Source: Tichowtungia sp964398915 (GTDB taxonomy: Bacteria; Verrucomicrobiota; Kiritimatiellia; Kiritimatiellales; Tichowtungiaceae). Taken from it: a stretch of DNA of 22,457 nt. The stretch is taken from positions 1-22,457 of the forward strand of contig CAYNOR010000027.1 in NCBI GenBank assembly GCA_964398915.1, given 5' to 3'. The position numbers and the translations under genes are program-made. This document shows positions 7,874-15,341 of the stretch, in pieces. Positions within the stretch are counted from its first letter, which is position 1; each line of letters starts with the position of its first letter. Below the pieces are notes generated by a model. It saw only the letters and a list, made by a program, of their open reading frames with translations, ran no database searches and was not told the DNA's origin.

Positions 7874-8875
7874 ATGTTAAAACAAGACAACGATAACACC
7901 TCGGGAAAACCCGAGCCAGCGGGGCATCCACTGATAACCTTTGCACTGTTTGCGTATAAGCAGGAACAATTTATCCGCGAAGCGATTAAGGGGGCCTTTT
8001 CGCAGACCTACGAACCGCTCGAGATTGTTCTCTCTGATGACTGTTCTCCGGATAATACTTTCGTAATTATGCAGGAAATGGCCGCCGCCTACAAAGGCCC
8101 GCATAAGATCATACTGAATCGTAACGAGAAAAATCTTGGGCTTGCCGAACACATTAATAGGGTTGTTGAAATTTCCAAAGGTGAATGGATTGTCACGGCT
8201 GCTGGGGACGATATTTCCTTATCCAATCGCGTGGCTGACTCCTGTCAGGTGGTTGAAAAATACGGCGAAGTCGGCGGTGTATTTGGTCGATTTCATAGTT
8301 TTCGCGGTGAATTTTGTGATAATGGGCAGTGGGGCCCTTCGCATGCGATGGATGGGCTGGTTGTTTGCGGAAGTAATACGGCATGGATTGATCGGTTTGA
8401 ACGAGGAGAAAGTTTTGGAACTCCAGGCTGTGTTGCGATGTGGAACCGAAAACTATTCGATCAGTTTGGCCCGATACCGGCGGGTGTGATCGCGGAAGAT
8501 GTGGTTTTGGGAAACCGCGCCTTTTTTTCAGGAATGGGCGTTGGATTCACAGCGGCGCACATGGTTCTGTATCGGTGTCATGATGCAAATGCATGCGCTG
8601 GAAAAAATAAATCAGTTTTTTTTCGAAAAGCGCTTTTTTCGAGTGCTGTATCGCATCAGGAGTTGGTCGATTTTGTTCGGAAGCACCCGGATCTATACAC
8701 AGAAAAAGACTGGAATCGAATATTTACGCTTTTTGAGACGTCATTATTTAAAACAATTGTAGCGGCTCGAATAAATGAGTTGGGGTGGTTTTTTAGCGCC
8801 CTGATTTTAATTGTCGGAGTACGACACGAGAAATTGAAATCAAAACTTAGATTTATCAAGGCTTTGTTGAAATGA
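7874..8875 (+). CDS. Family 2 glycosyltransferase
   Basis: This is a 333-residue GT-A glycosyltransferase that would add a sugar to the lipid-linked unit at the cytoplasmic face. The nucleotide-binding start is LITFALFAYKQEQFIREAI (20-38). SDDCSPDNTF (54-63) follows, then KNLGLAEHINRVVEISKGEW (86-105) and the metal-binding GDD (111-113). Further on are FGTPGCVAMWNRKLFDQFG and AEDVVLGNRAFFSG, the expected general-base region. AGAGGA lies upstream of the ATG. The stop overlaps the next start by ATGA. Donor sugar and linkage cannot be read from sequence. Confidence 0.87.
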   Translation: MLKQDNDNTSGKPEPAGHPLITFALFAYKQEQFIREAIKGAFSQTYEPLEIVLSDDCSPDNTFVIMQEMAAAYKGPHKIILNRNEKNLGLAEHINRVVEISKGEWIVTAAGDDISLSNRVADSCQVVEKYGEVGGVFGRFHSFRGEFCDNGQWGPSHAMDGLVVCGSNTAWIDRFERGESFGTPGCVAMWNRKLFDQFGPIPAGVIAEDVVLGNRAFFSGMGVGFTAAHMVLYRCHDANACAGKNKSVFFRKALFSSAVSHQELVDFVRKHPDLYTEKDWNRIFTLFETSLFKTIVAARINELGWFFSALILIVGVRHEKLKSKLRFIKALLK

Positions 8876-10071
8876 ATTATAAAAAATGGATCACCTGTGC
8901 ACCCAAGCCGTTTCCTGGCGATGAAAAAACCTTTTTCAGCCGCGATTCAGGGCTTTGCTGCCGCGCCTTGCAGGCGTTAGGGGCGCAGGCAAAGGTCGTC
9001 ATGCCGGCACCAGCGAGGAATGACGAGCCGGATGTGTTGCGCGTACCGTATGCTCGTTTGAGCGATCCGCAATTCTGGCGGGCGCAGGGCGCTGATGCCG
9101 TCATTTTCTATTCATGGTCCGATCCCCGCTACACGGCAATCGCGCAGGCAATTAAGGACGGCGGGTTAAAGCTGTACGTAAACATTGATTCGGAAGGGTT
9201 GTTCAGTCCCTTTGTTGAACCCTGGGCATATATTCGCATTATTTTCAAGGTAGAGTGCCAAACGAGGGGCTTGGTTTTAGGCTCGCTTATGGCATCATGC
9301 CGTTTGGGGTGGCAAAGCGTTGCATTGCATAAACATTTTTCGCGGCTGCGGCATATGAACTGCGCGGATGCCATTGGGGTGGTTTCGCCGATCGCTACAG
9401 CGCGGGTCAAAAAATACGCACGGTTTTTTGGGCGGAAGGACGTTGCTCAAAAGATACACTTTGTTTCCCACCCGATTGATTCAACCATGCGCTATTCGGG
9501 GGAGTCCAAGCAGGAGATGGTTATTGCAGTAGGACGCTGGGATGATTCCGTGAAGAGGCCGGAGGTTCTGGTTGCGGTCGCGGCAAAGGTGTTAGCGCAA
9601 AATCCGACTGTCCGGTTTGTGATTGCCGGGAAAGATTCCGTCCGGTGTGCAGCGGAGATCGCGGCCAATGTGCCGGAAGCTAAAGATCGGGTGGTCGGCT
9701 ACGAACGGCTGGAGCACGATCAGTTGTGTGCGCAGATGAGTCGGGCGCAGATATCGATTTGCACATCCCGTTCCGAGAGTTTCAGCATTGCTTCTGGTGA
9801 AGCCTTGTTGTGCGGCTGTTCCATCGTTTCGCCCAAGTCACCCTATTTGCCATCGTTACCGTACTTTATAGACGGAGGCCGTTCGGGTCGGCTCTCAGAA
9901 AACAATTCGGAGGCACTGGCTGAGGCTGTTTTAGCCGAACTGGAGGCATGGAAGACTGGCGAACGCGATGCGAAAACAATTGCTCAAGCCTGGCGCGGAC
10001 GCATTGCGGCGGATGTTGTGGTTCAACAAATCGACGAGCTTCTAACTCGGCCGATTAGCAAGGATGCCTGA
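8872..10071 (+). CDS. Family 4-type (group 1) glycosyltransferase
   Basis: This GT-B fold protein of 399 residues has a divergent N-terminal half (WITCAPKPFPGDEKTFFSRD, with ADAVIFYSWSD at 74-84) and a recognisable GT4 C-terminal half. In that half are MVIAVGRWDDSVKRPEVLV (216-234), VRFVIAGKDS (247-256), VVGYERLEHDQLCAQMSRA (274-292) and SESFSIASGEALLCGCSIVSP (301-321), which holds the EX7E-type pair E302 and E310. It is translationally coupled to the preceding GT2 by ATGA. The weak N-terminus suggests an unusual acceptor or subfamily. A cytoplasmic, membrane-associated role in repeat-unit assembly is inferred. Confidence 0.83.
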   Translation: MNYKKWITCAPKPFPGDEKTFFSRDSGLCCRALQALGAQAKVVMPAPARNDEPDVLRVPYARLSDPQFWRAQGADAVIFYSWSDPRYTAIAQAIKDGGLKLYVNIDSEGLFSPFVEPWAYIRIIFKVECQTRGLVLGSLMASCRLGWQSVALHKHFSRLRHMNCADAIGVVSPIATARVKKYARFFGRKDVAQKIHFVSHPIDSTMRYSGESKQEMVIAVGRWDDSVKRPEVLVAVAAKVLAQNPTVRFVIAGKDSVRCAAEIAANVPEAKDRVVGYERLEHDQLCAQMSRAQISICTSRSESFSIASGEALLCGCSIVSPKSPYLPSLPYFIDGGRSGRLSENNSEALAEAVLAELEAWKTGERDAKTIAQAWRGRIAADVVVQQIDELLTRPISKDA

Positions 10072-10099
10072 CGGTAACTGCTTATTGGGAGACGTGCGT

Positions 10100-10864
10100 A
10101 TGGATAATGTATGCCCTATTACAGGAATGCCCATGGAGCCGGTTTTTTCGAACCGGATCCTAAATAGACACACTATCACCTACTATTACAGCAAGGTTAG
10201 CGGCTTGCTGAAAACTGAAAAGCCCTATTGGCTTGATGAAGCTTATTCGTCAGCCATCGCCTCCACGGACAGCGGGTTGGTTTCCCGGAATCTTCGAAAT
10301 GTAAGGATGTTGCAGTTTGTTCTGGGGTTGCTTCGGTTGGGCAGAGGAACCTTTGTGGATATTGCAGGGGGATATGGCCTGCTGGCTCGGCTGTTGCGGG
10401 ATCGGGGATACGATTGCTACACGTTCGATAAATACTGTACGAACCTATTTGCGCAGGGATTCGAGCCGGCCGAGGGACTGCGGGCCGATTGCCTGTTTGC
10501 ATTCGAAGTGCTCGAGCATGTGGAAGATCCTCTTGCGTTCCTCTCTTCGGAAATGGATCGATACCAATGTAAAAATATTGTTTTCTCAACGCTGACGTTT
10601 TCGGGCACAGTGCCAGCACCCGATTGGTGGTACTATGCCTTTGATACCGGCCAGCACATTACCTTCTACCAATCCCGCACACTCGAATTGATCGCTAAAA
10701 AGCTAGGTGTTCACTATTACATGATCAACCCCGGCATGCACCTTTTTACGCAACAAGGTCTTCCGGTATTCAAGCGAGTTCTTTTGACCAATAAATACGC
10801 TCGAAAACTGCTATGCATTGCCGGGGGCATGATTGCCTCGGCGGGTGAAAGCCGGGGTTGCTGA
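10100..10864 (+). CDS. Class I SAM-dependent methyltransferase
   Basis: This 254-residue methyltransferase has SAM-binding motif I as FVDIAGGYGLLARLL and a motif-IV region FAFEVLEHVEDPLAFLSSE. The C-terminal segment FDTGQHITFYQSRTLELIAKK is typical of methyltransferases in glycan clusters. The N-terminus begins with CPITGMPMEPVFSNRI, resembling the short Cys-containing start of Methyltransf_23-type sugar methyltransferases. An ATG at 10064 is in frame, but 10100 is preferred because GGGAG lies about 9 bases upstream and family-like sequence begins there. It sits between two glycosyltransferases and probably methylates a sugar of the repeat unit. The target position is unknown. Confidence 0.82.
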   Translation: MDNVCPITGMPMEPVFSNRILNRHTITYYYSKVSGLLKTEKPYWLDEAYSSAIASTDSGLVSRNLRNVRMLQFVLGLLRLGRGTFVDIAGGYGLLARLLRDRGYDCYTFDKYCTNLFAQGFEPAEGLRADCLFAFEVLEHVEDPLAFLSSEMDRYQCKNIVFSTLTFSGTVPAPDWWYYAFDTGQHITFYQSRTLELIAKKLGVHYYMINPGMHLFTQQGLPVFKRVLLTNKYARKLLCIAGGMIASAGESRGC

Positions 10865-10899
10865 ACGTATCCTGGCTAATTGAAAAGGACGGTTCCCAA

Positions 10900-11991
10900 A
10901 TGAAAGTCGTTTATAACTACGAAGCATTTCTGCCATTCAGAGGGGGGGTCGCTCGTATTTTTATCGAATTGGCAAAATACGGGTTCACACGGGAAAATGT
11001 TAGTTTGCATGTGTTTTCCGGACTCAACCGAAGCCTATATCTGAAGGAAGAACCGGCGCTCAGGAAAAAATGCTGCGGCTTTTTCATTCCACCGCCATTC
11101 AATAAAATCCGGCTGTTGTTGCCCCTGAACCGATTATTTTTTGCAATATACAGTCGGCTTGTTTCTGCGGATATCTGTCATTATACAAATTTGGACACAC
11201 CCTATGTTCCTCGGAGTACAAAAACAGTCATCACGGTTCACGATTTAATTGATGAGATATACAATCCTCTGGGTTTAGATTGTCCAAGGGCTAAAGAGCG
11301 CCGGAGAGCCATTGATCGGACGGACGGCATCATCTGCGTTTCTGAGACGACGCGGCGTGATCTGTTGAATTTCTATCCGGATGTTTCGAATAAAAAAATT
11401 GCTGTTATATACAACGGAAATGACCTCCAGACGGTGGCTCCTCTCCCAGTAAAGTGTGACGTCCCGTATATTCTTTATATTGGCGAACGCCGGTCTGACT
11501 ATAAGAACTTCTTCGTACTATTAAAGTTTTTTTCAAACAGCGAATTATTTGCCGATCACCATTTAATTTGTTTTGGGGGTGGTGCTTTTTCTACTGAAGA
11601 GCAGGCTGTCTTACGCAAGCATGGGTTATTCGACAGGGTTATTCACGACAGTGGATCCGATTCAAAGCTGGTCGGGTACTATCAAAATGCTTTCGCCCTT
11701 GTTTATCCTTCCAAATACGAAGGGTTCGGAATTCCAACGGTAGAAGCAATGAGTTTGGGCTGTCCAGTGGTGTGCAGTAATGCCCCGCCCATGCCGGAAG
11801 TCAACGGAGATGGAGTTCTGTATTTTTCGCCGGACAGTGCGGTTGAATTGGCGAGATGTCTTGAAACGCTTAAAGATCCCCAGATGCGGATGCAATGCGT
11901 TGAGCTTGGGAAAAAACGGGCGGCACAGTTCTCTTGGGAAAAAACATGTAGAGAAACTTATGATTTTTACCGGCAAGTGCTTGAGATGTAG
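10900..11991 (+). CDS. Family 4 glycosyltransferase
   Basis: This 363-residue GT-B glycosyltransferase has FRGGVARIFIELAKYG near the N-terminus, TVITVHDLIDEIYNP (108-122) in the acceptor domain and ICVSETTRRDLLNFYP (145-160). The donor-domain start is VPYILYIGERRSDYKNFFVLL, and the EX7E signature lies in YPSKYEGFGIPTVEAMSLGC (269-288). It resembles the WbdB/mannosyltransferase-like GT4 group. The frame opens at TTG 10858, overlapping the methyltransferase, but ATG 10900 is chosen: AAGGA lies about 10 bases upstream and the conserved sequence begins immediately. It is the last gene before the toxin-antitoxin insertion. Confidence 0.88.
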   Translation: MKVVYNYEAFLPFRGGVARIFIELAKYGFTRENVSLHVFSGLNRSLYLKEEPALRKKCCGFFIPPPFNKIRLLLPLNRLFFAIYSRLVSADICHYTNLDTPYVPRSTKTVITVHDLIDEIYNPLGLDCPRAKERRRAIDRTDGIICVSETTRRDLLNFYPDVSNKKIAVIYNGNDLQTVAPLPVKCDVPYILYIGERRSDYKNFFVLLKFFSNSELFADHHLICFGGGAFSTEEQAVLRKHGLFDRVIHDSGSDSKLVGYYQNAFALVYPSKYEGFGIPTVEAMSLGCPVVCSNAPPMPEVNGDGVLYFSPDSAVELARCLETLKDPQMRMQCVELGKKRAAQFSWEKTCRETYDFYRQVLEM

Positions 11992-12119
11992 CGGAGATCA
12001 GAATCGCTTAGAACCTGTCGCGGCAGTGCTTAGCGGAGAATTTTGGAAGAAATGGCGATAGGGCGGGAGCAAGAAAGCCGATTGATGTTTCGGCGGAATA
12101 ACATTACTTTTCAGTTGTT

Positions 12120-12410
12120 ATGAGTGGTTTGGAAAAAATCAGAATACATAGAAAGAGGATTCTCGAAATTGCGCAGCATCACGGAGCTGTTCAGCTTCGG
12201 GTGTTCGGTTCTATTGCACGGAATGAGGATCAGCCGCATAGCGATGTGGACTTTTTAGTGACGATGCTTCCGGGCTATGATCTGCTGGATATGGTGGCGT
12301 TAGAGCAGGAGCTTGGAAAGGTTCTTCACCGAAAAGCGGATGTGGTTTCTGACGACGAAGTCAGCCCGTATTTGAGAGATAGAATTTTTCAGGAAGCGGT
12401 GGCTGTTTGA
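12120..12410 (+). CDS. mntA: MNT-domain nucleotidyltransferase antitoxin (MntA-like)
   Basis: This 96-residue minimal nucleotidyltransferase carries the signature GSIARNEDQPHSDVDFLV (30-47), with the metal-binding pair D42/D44 and a third acidic residue in KADVVSDDE (D74). In characterised MntA/HepT systems the MNT protein adds AMP units to the HEPN toxin and neutralises it. The stop overlaps the next start (TTGA), the standard two-gene arrangement. No clear Shine-Dalgarno is visible before ATG 12120, and no convincing promoter in the 128-base spacer before it. The pair interrupts the glycan operon and is probably a mobile or stabilising module. Confidence 0.88.
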   Translation: MSGLEKIRIHRKRILEIAQHHGAVQLRVFGSIARNEDQPHSDVDFLVTMLPGYDLLDMVALEQELGKVLHRKADVVSDDEVSPYLRDRIFQEAVAV

Positions 12411-12745
12411 AAAAAGACTCGCAAGTTTATCTGGCGCATATCCGTGACGCAATTCAGGCGATTCTTGAGTATACGGAAGACGGTCAGGAAGCCTTCGAAC
12501 GGGATCGAAAAACTCAGGATGCTGTGATCCGGAATCTTGAAATTATTGGAGAGGCTGTCAAAAATCTCCCCGTTGAATTGACTGAAAAGTACACGGAGAT
12601 TCCGTGGAAAAATATTGCAGGGATGCGTGACAGACTCATTCATCATTATTTTGGGGTGAATATGAAGCTGGTTTGGGCTGTGGTCGAAAACCGGCTGGCT
12701 GACCTCGAACGGGTCGTTCAGAAAGAATTCGATCTGTTGCTTTGA
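12407..12745 (+). CDS. hepT: HEPN-domain toxin, HepT-like (DUF86)
   Basis: This all-alpha HEPN RNase-type toxin of 112 residues carries the catalytic RX4HXY motif as R74-DRLI-H79-H80-Y81, followed by FGVNMKLVWAVVENRLADLE. The upstream helix contains AVIRNLEIIGEAVKNLP, which is typical of the family. It starts with TTG at 12407, overlapping the MNT stop codon; no in-frame ATG fits better. All key residues are intact, so the toxin is probably active. It is followed by 490 bases of repeat-rich, gene-free DNA. Confidence 0.88.
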   Translation: MKKDSQVYLAHIRDAIQAILEYTEDGQEAFERDRKTQDAVIRNLEIIGEAVKNLPVELTEKYTEIPWKNIAGMRDRLIHHYFGVNMKLVWAVVENRLADLERVVQKEFDLLL

Positions 12746-13235
12746 CTCCCGCGTCTGGCTTCCTTGAGGTATAATTCATAGTTCACCATTCATAATCCAT
12801 TCAACTCTCTGCTCTAAATCGTTCCCCGTTTATTTTCGTTTCGTGGATTTTCGTGTTTCTTGTGGCAATGTGAAGTTCTCTGTATTATACGGAATCAATT
12901 TGATTGGTATTGATCAGATTAGAACAAGAAATTTTCTACCACCCGCTACGCTAGAGGGACTTCCGAGGGGGGCAGAGGAAAAATCAGGAGTCAGATGAAA
13001 TAAACGGTACCCCATAGTTTCGGGGCAGCTCTCTGGCTTCCTCCGATGTTTGCTCTAGCGAAGCGGGTGGTAAAGAATACTCATTAAGTTAACTTCGTAT
13101 AATATTCTAACCGCAGAATACAGGCATGTGGTTCAACCAATACCAATCAAGTTAATTTTGTATTACTCGGCTGTTTGCTCTAGTGAACAACGTGAACGGG
13201 TGGTAAAAACAATCTTATTTCTGAGGTAGTTTCAT
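12746..13235. repeat. Gene-free 490-base region of nested inverted repeats
   Basis: No supportable gene lies here. From about 12766 to 12820 there is a CATTCATAATCC-like short-period repeat arm. An outer inverted pair is formed by TTGATTGGTATTG (12900-12912) and CAATACCAATCAA (13138-13150), both perfect. An inner pair of 20 bases lies at 12937-12956 and 13053-13072 with one mismatch. A further, diverged copy of the inner unit lies at 13174-13207, directly repeated relative to 13049-13075. The segment between the inner arms can form its own stem (CCCC/GGGG around 13010-13024). This layout suggests a small non-coding mobile element (MITE-like) or nested insertions. The right end carries the GAGGT Shine-Dalgarno for the next gene. 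Confidence 0.7.
12937..13072. mobile_element. Putative MITE-like element with 20-bp terminal inverted repeats
   Basis: The termini TACCACCCGCTACGCTAGAG (12937-12956) and, inverted, CTCTAGCGAAGCGGGTGGTA (13053-13072) match at 19 of 20 positions across a core of 96 bases. The core has no ORF. A diverged third copy of the end at 13174-13207 suggests repeated insertion. No target-site duplication was established, so mobility is an inference. Confidence 0.5.
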
Positions 13236-13904
13236 ATGTTAGAAAGAATTAAAACCAGCTGGGCGAAATTCGATTGGCCGAACCAGCTTTGGATGATCCG
13301 CGACCTGTTGGCTGACCGGCTTTCGGCGGTGATCGGATCCGGTCTGGCCCGCATGCAACTCAAAGCGCACGGCGTGCAGAAGGTTGGAAAAGGGTTAAGG
13401 GTTAAAGGGCGTGTTCATATTTTTACCCGTCGCAAGAACTCCATCGAAATTGGCGATAACGTAACGATCGTTTCCCGTTTCCGTTCCAACCCGGTTGGCA
13501 TCATGAATCCTTGTGTGCTGGATACGCTGATGGGCGGAAAAATTAAGATCGGCAATCACGTCGGGTTATCCGGCGTAATTTTGGCTTCTCGCAGTTCAAT
13601 CACGATCGGCGACTACACCCAGCTGGGCGGCAATGTGCGTATTTTTGACCACAACTACCATTCACTGAACCCGGAGAACCGGCGCAATGGACGGCTTGAC
13701 AGTCAGGACGTCCGCACGGCTCCGGTGGTCATCGGCAACGATGTTTTTATCGGAACCAATGCCATGATCCTGAAAGGCGTAACCATCGGCGACCGGGCCA
13801 TTATTGCGGCCGGCTCCGTTGTAACGGCAGATGTCCCCGCTGATGAGATCTGGGGCGGGAATCCCGCTTGTCGCCTGAGGGCGGCGAAGGAGAAGAAGTG
13901 TTAG
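13236..13904 (+). CDS. Hexapeptide-repeat acyltransferase (WbbJ/maltose-acetyltransferase-like)
   Basis: This 222-residue left-handed beta-helix acyltransferase has an amphipathic N-terminus (MLERIKTSWAKFDWPNQLW) that may contact the membrane. Hexapeptide repeats start near SIEIGDNVTIVSRF, continue through KIKIGNHVGLSGVI and SITIGDYTQLGGNVRIFDHN, and end with the catalytic-site region FDHNYHSLNPENR. The final coil is VVIGNDVFIGTNAMILKGVT, then SVVTADVPADEIWGGNPACRL. It probably O-acetylates the glycan. GAGGT sits about 9 bases before ATG. Composition is GC-rich (one 60-base line is 60%), unlike the CDP module. Confidence 0.85.
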   Translation: MLERIKTSWAKFDWPNQLWMIRDLLADRLSAVIGSGLARMQLKAHGVQKVGKGLRVKGRVHIFTRRKNSIEIGDNVTIVSRFRSNPVGIMNPCVLDTLMGGKIKIGNHVGLSGVILASRSSITIGDYTQLGGNVRIFDHNYHSLNPENRRNGRLDSQDVRTAPVVIGNDVFIGTNAMILKGVTIGDRAIIAAGSVVTADVPADEIWGGNPACRLRAAKEKKC

Positions 13905-13916
13905 GTTTTAGGTGTT

Positions 13917-13946
13917 TCTGCCTCCGGCAGATCCGCCGTAGGCGGA
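13917..13946. repeat. Double mini-hairpin repeat (REP-like)
   Basis: Two adjacent perfect hairpins with 3-nt loops: TCTGCC-TCC-GGCAGA (13917-13931) and TCCGCC-GTA-GGCGGA (13932-13946). The same pair occurs at 20751-20780 and, inverted, at 21391-21420. It follows the acyltransferase stop by 12 bases and lacks a T-run, so it is a dispersed repeat rather than a standard terminator. Confidence 0.85.
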
Positions 13947-13976
13947 AACGAACGAAGTGTTTTAACGAGTTTAACG

Positions 13977-14123
13977 ATGCTCAACGTCGGTGACATTATA
14001 AAACGGGGTGAGTCCGAAACGGTCGAATTCAAGACGACTTTCGGTAAGGACGTGATTGAAACCGCCGTTGCGTTCGCAAATACGCGGGTTATGAGCTGTA
14101 AACTGAGGGATGTGGAGTGTTGA
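13977..14123 (+). pseudogene. 5' remnant of an AlbA_2/Schlafen-type regulator or RecG-like ATPase gene
   Basis: The 48-codon frame reads LNVGDIIKRGESETVEFKTT and then FGKDVIETAVAFANT, the hallmark N-terminus of AlbA_2 (Schlafen AAA-like) DNA-binding proteins, which normally run to about 450 residues. Family-like sequence stops at residue 36 (base 14084), followed by unrelated residues and a TGA at 14121-14123. The matching C-terminus of the same kind of protein is found 760 bases downstream, beyond the toxin-antitoxin cassette. The middle of the gene is missing, so this is a decayed fragment. Confidence 0.75.
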
Positions 14124-14148
14124 CAGTATAACCTTAAAGTTATATATG
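14120..14148 (+). promoter_or_regulatory. Candidate promoter and operator of the higBA-like cassette
   Basis: A consensus -35 TTGACA (14120-14125) is followed 17 bases later by a -10-like TATATG (14143-14148). A perfect inverted repeat TATAAC (14127-14132) / GTTATA (14139-14144) fills the spacer, where an autoregulating antitoxin would be expected to bind. GGAGG follows at 14148-14152. The -10 is weak. Confidence 0.5.
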
Positions 14149-14159
14149 GAGGGTGTGTT

Positions 14160-14519
14160 TTGAGTTGGAATGTTGAGTTCACTGACGAATTTGAAGATTG
14201 GTGGGTCGGTTTGTCTGAGGGCGAACAGGATGACATTGATGCGGCGGTGGGGTTGCTGGAGGAAAAAGGGCCTTCGCTTCCATTCCCCTTCAGCAGCGGG
14301 ATCTCGGCTTCAAGACACGGACATATGCGTGAGTTGAGAGTGCAGCATGGCGGAGAACCATATCGGGTTTTGTATGCTTTTGATCCGCGCCGGTGTGCCA
14401 TTCTTTTGATCGGCGGGAATAAAACCGGTCGGAGCCGGTGGTATGAGTCGATGATTCCGCTGGCGGATCGGGTTTACGATGAGCATTTGGATCAGTTAAA
14501 GAAGGAGGGTTTGATATGA
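14160..14519 (+). CDS. higB: RelE/HigB-like toxin (phage-derived Gp49-like family)
   Basis: This 119-residue RelE-superfamily mRNA-interferase-type toxin has WNVEFTDEFEDWWVGLSEGE at the start, MRELRVQHGGEPYRVLYAFD mid-protein and AILLIGGNKTGRSRWYESMI near the end. That order is typical of the HigB-like/Gp49 family. The start is TTG 14160, supported by a strong GGAGG 7 bases upstream; the first internal ATG would cut off the conserved N-terminus. It overlaps the antitoxin by ATGA. Toxin-first order is the normal order for higBA. It sits in the gap of a broken AlbA_2-type gene. Confidence 0.85.
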   Translation: MSWNVEFTDEFEDWWVGLSEGEQDDIDAAVGLLEEKGPSLPFPFSSGISASRHGHMRELRVQHGGEPYRVLYAFDPRRCAILLIGGNKTGRSRWYESMIPLADRVYDEHLDQLKKEGLI

Positions 14520-14842
14520 GCAAGCCAATCAGTGAATTAAGGAAAACCATGTCGCCGGAGCGGCGGCAGCGTATTATCGTTAAAACCGCGCAATTGAAGC
14601 AGGAGATGGCACTGCAGGAGTTGCGACAGGCTCTGGATTTAACTCAGAAAGAACTGGCCGAAAAACTGCACGTCAATCAGGCCGCTGTATCCAAGTTTGA
14701 GAACCAGTCCGATATTTATATCGGGACACTTAGAAAAATTCTGGCTGCCATGGGAGGAGAGCTTCGCATCACGGCCCATTTCGACGAAGGAGATATCCAG
14801 ATCAGTCAGTTTAATGAAGTGCGCCGTCCTGTGCTGGCATGA
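14516..14842 (+). CDS. higA: XRE-family antitoxin (HigA-like)
   Basis: This 108-residue DNA-binding antitoxin has a helix-turn-helix at about 43-64 (TQKELAEKLHVNQAAVSKFE) preceded by a charged helix. SDIYIGTLRKILAAMGGELR follows, then a beta-rich tail expected to bind the toxin. GGAGG precedes ATG 14516. The stop overlaps the ATG of the downstream AlbA_2 C-terminal fragment (ATGA). By family precedent it represses its own promoter, where an inverted repeat is visible at 14127-14144. Confidence 0.87.
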   Translation: MSKPISELRKTMSPERRQRIIVKTAQLKQEMALQELRQALDLTQKELAEKLHVNQAAVSKFENQSDIYIGTLRKILAAMGGELRITAHFDEGDIQISQFNEVRRPVLA

Positions 14843-15222
14843 ATAAACTCATCGCGGAAGCCTTTTACCTGACTCATGACATTGAAAAGTATGGTAGCGG
14901 TTATCTCAGGGTACGCAGGGAGATTGCGGATTACCCGACAATGACATTCAGTTATCGGGAGAGTGGTGACGGATATCTTGTTCGACTTGAATACAGTGAA
15001 CAACGAACCGAAACTACCCCAAAAACTACCCCAAAAACCAGAGACAGATTATTGTATTTAATCAAATCCAACCCCCGAATAACAAGGGAAGAAATGGCCG
15101 CTGGCACAGGAATCAGTGTGAATGGGGTTAAGAAACACATCGACGTATTAAAGAAAAAAGGAGTGTTAAACAGGGTCGGAGATAACCGGACAGGACACTG
15201 GGAGGTTTTGAACGATGTTTAG
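14839..15222 (+). pseudogene. 3' remnant of an AlbA_2/RecG-like regulator (winged-helix tail)
   Basis: This 127-codon frame encodes LIAEAFYLTHDIEKYGSGYL, the segment usually found late in AlbA_2 plus HATPase_c_4 regulators. It continues with a TTPKTTPKT linker and a C-terminal winged helix (RITREEMAAGTGISVNGVKK, then KKKGVLNRVGDNRTGHWEV). It begins abruptly at the antitoxin stop and lacks the N-terminal and ATPase regions, whose first part is at 13977-14084. The frame is intact and coupled to the antitoxin, so a small DNA-binding protein could still be made. Decay of a split gene is the simpler reading. Confidence 0.72.
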
Positions 15223-15341
15223 CTCCCAGTTACCCAGCACCTAGCGCCCGCCGCCGAATGCCCACCGCCGAATGCCCACCGCCGAATGCCTAACGCCTAA
15301 TGCCCACCGCCGAATGCCTAACGCCTAATTCAAAGATACTT
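15223..15341 (+). repeat. Tandem 14/28-bp repeat spacer
   Basis: After CCCAGTTACCCAGCACCTAG the spacer holds tandem copies of CCGCCGAATGCCCA at 15251-15264 and 15265-15278. Longer units follow at 15279-15306 and 15307-15328, in which CCGCCGAATGCC is joined to TAACGCCTAATG. There are no spacers, so it is not CRISPR. The block separates the AlbA_2 remnant from the polymerase/ligase gene. Confidence 0.85.

Noticed and set aside
12742..12775. TTGACT and TATAAT as a promoter after hepT
   Set aside because: The spacing is 22 bases, too long for a normal sigma-70 promoter, and the TATAAT lies in a repeat-like stretch.
15251..15328. CRISPR array
   Set aside because: The units are contiguous, without spacers, and only 14 or 28 bases long.
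15300..15341. Upstream ATG at 15300 as the polymerase/ligase start
   Set aside because: It lies inside the tandem repeat and adds 14 residues with no membrane or family character.
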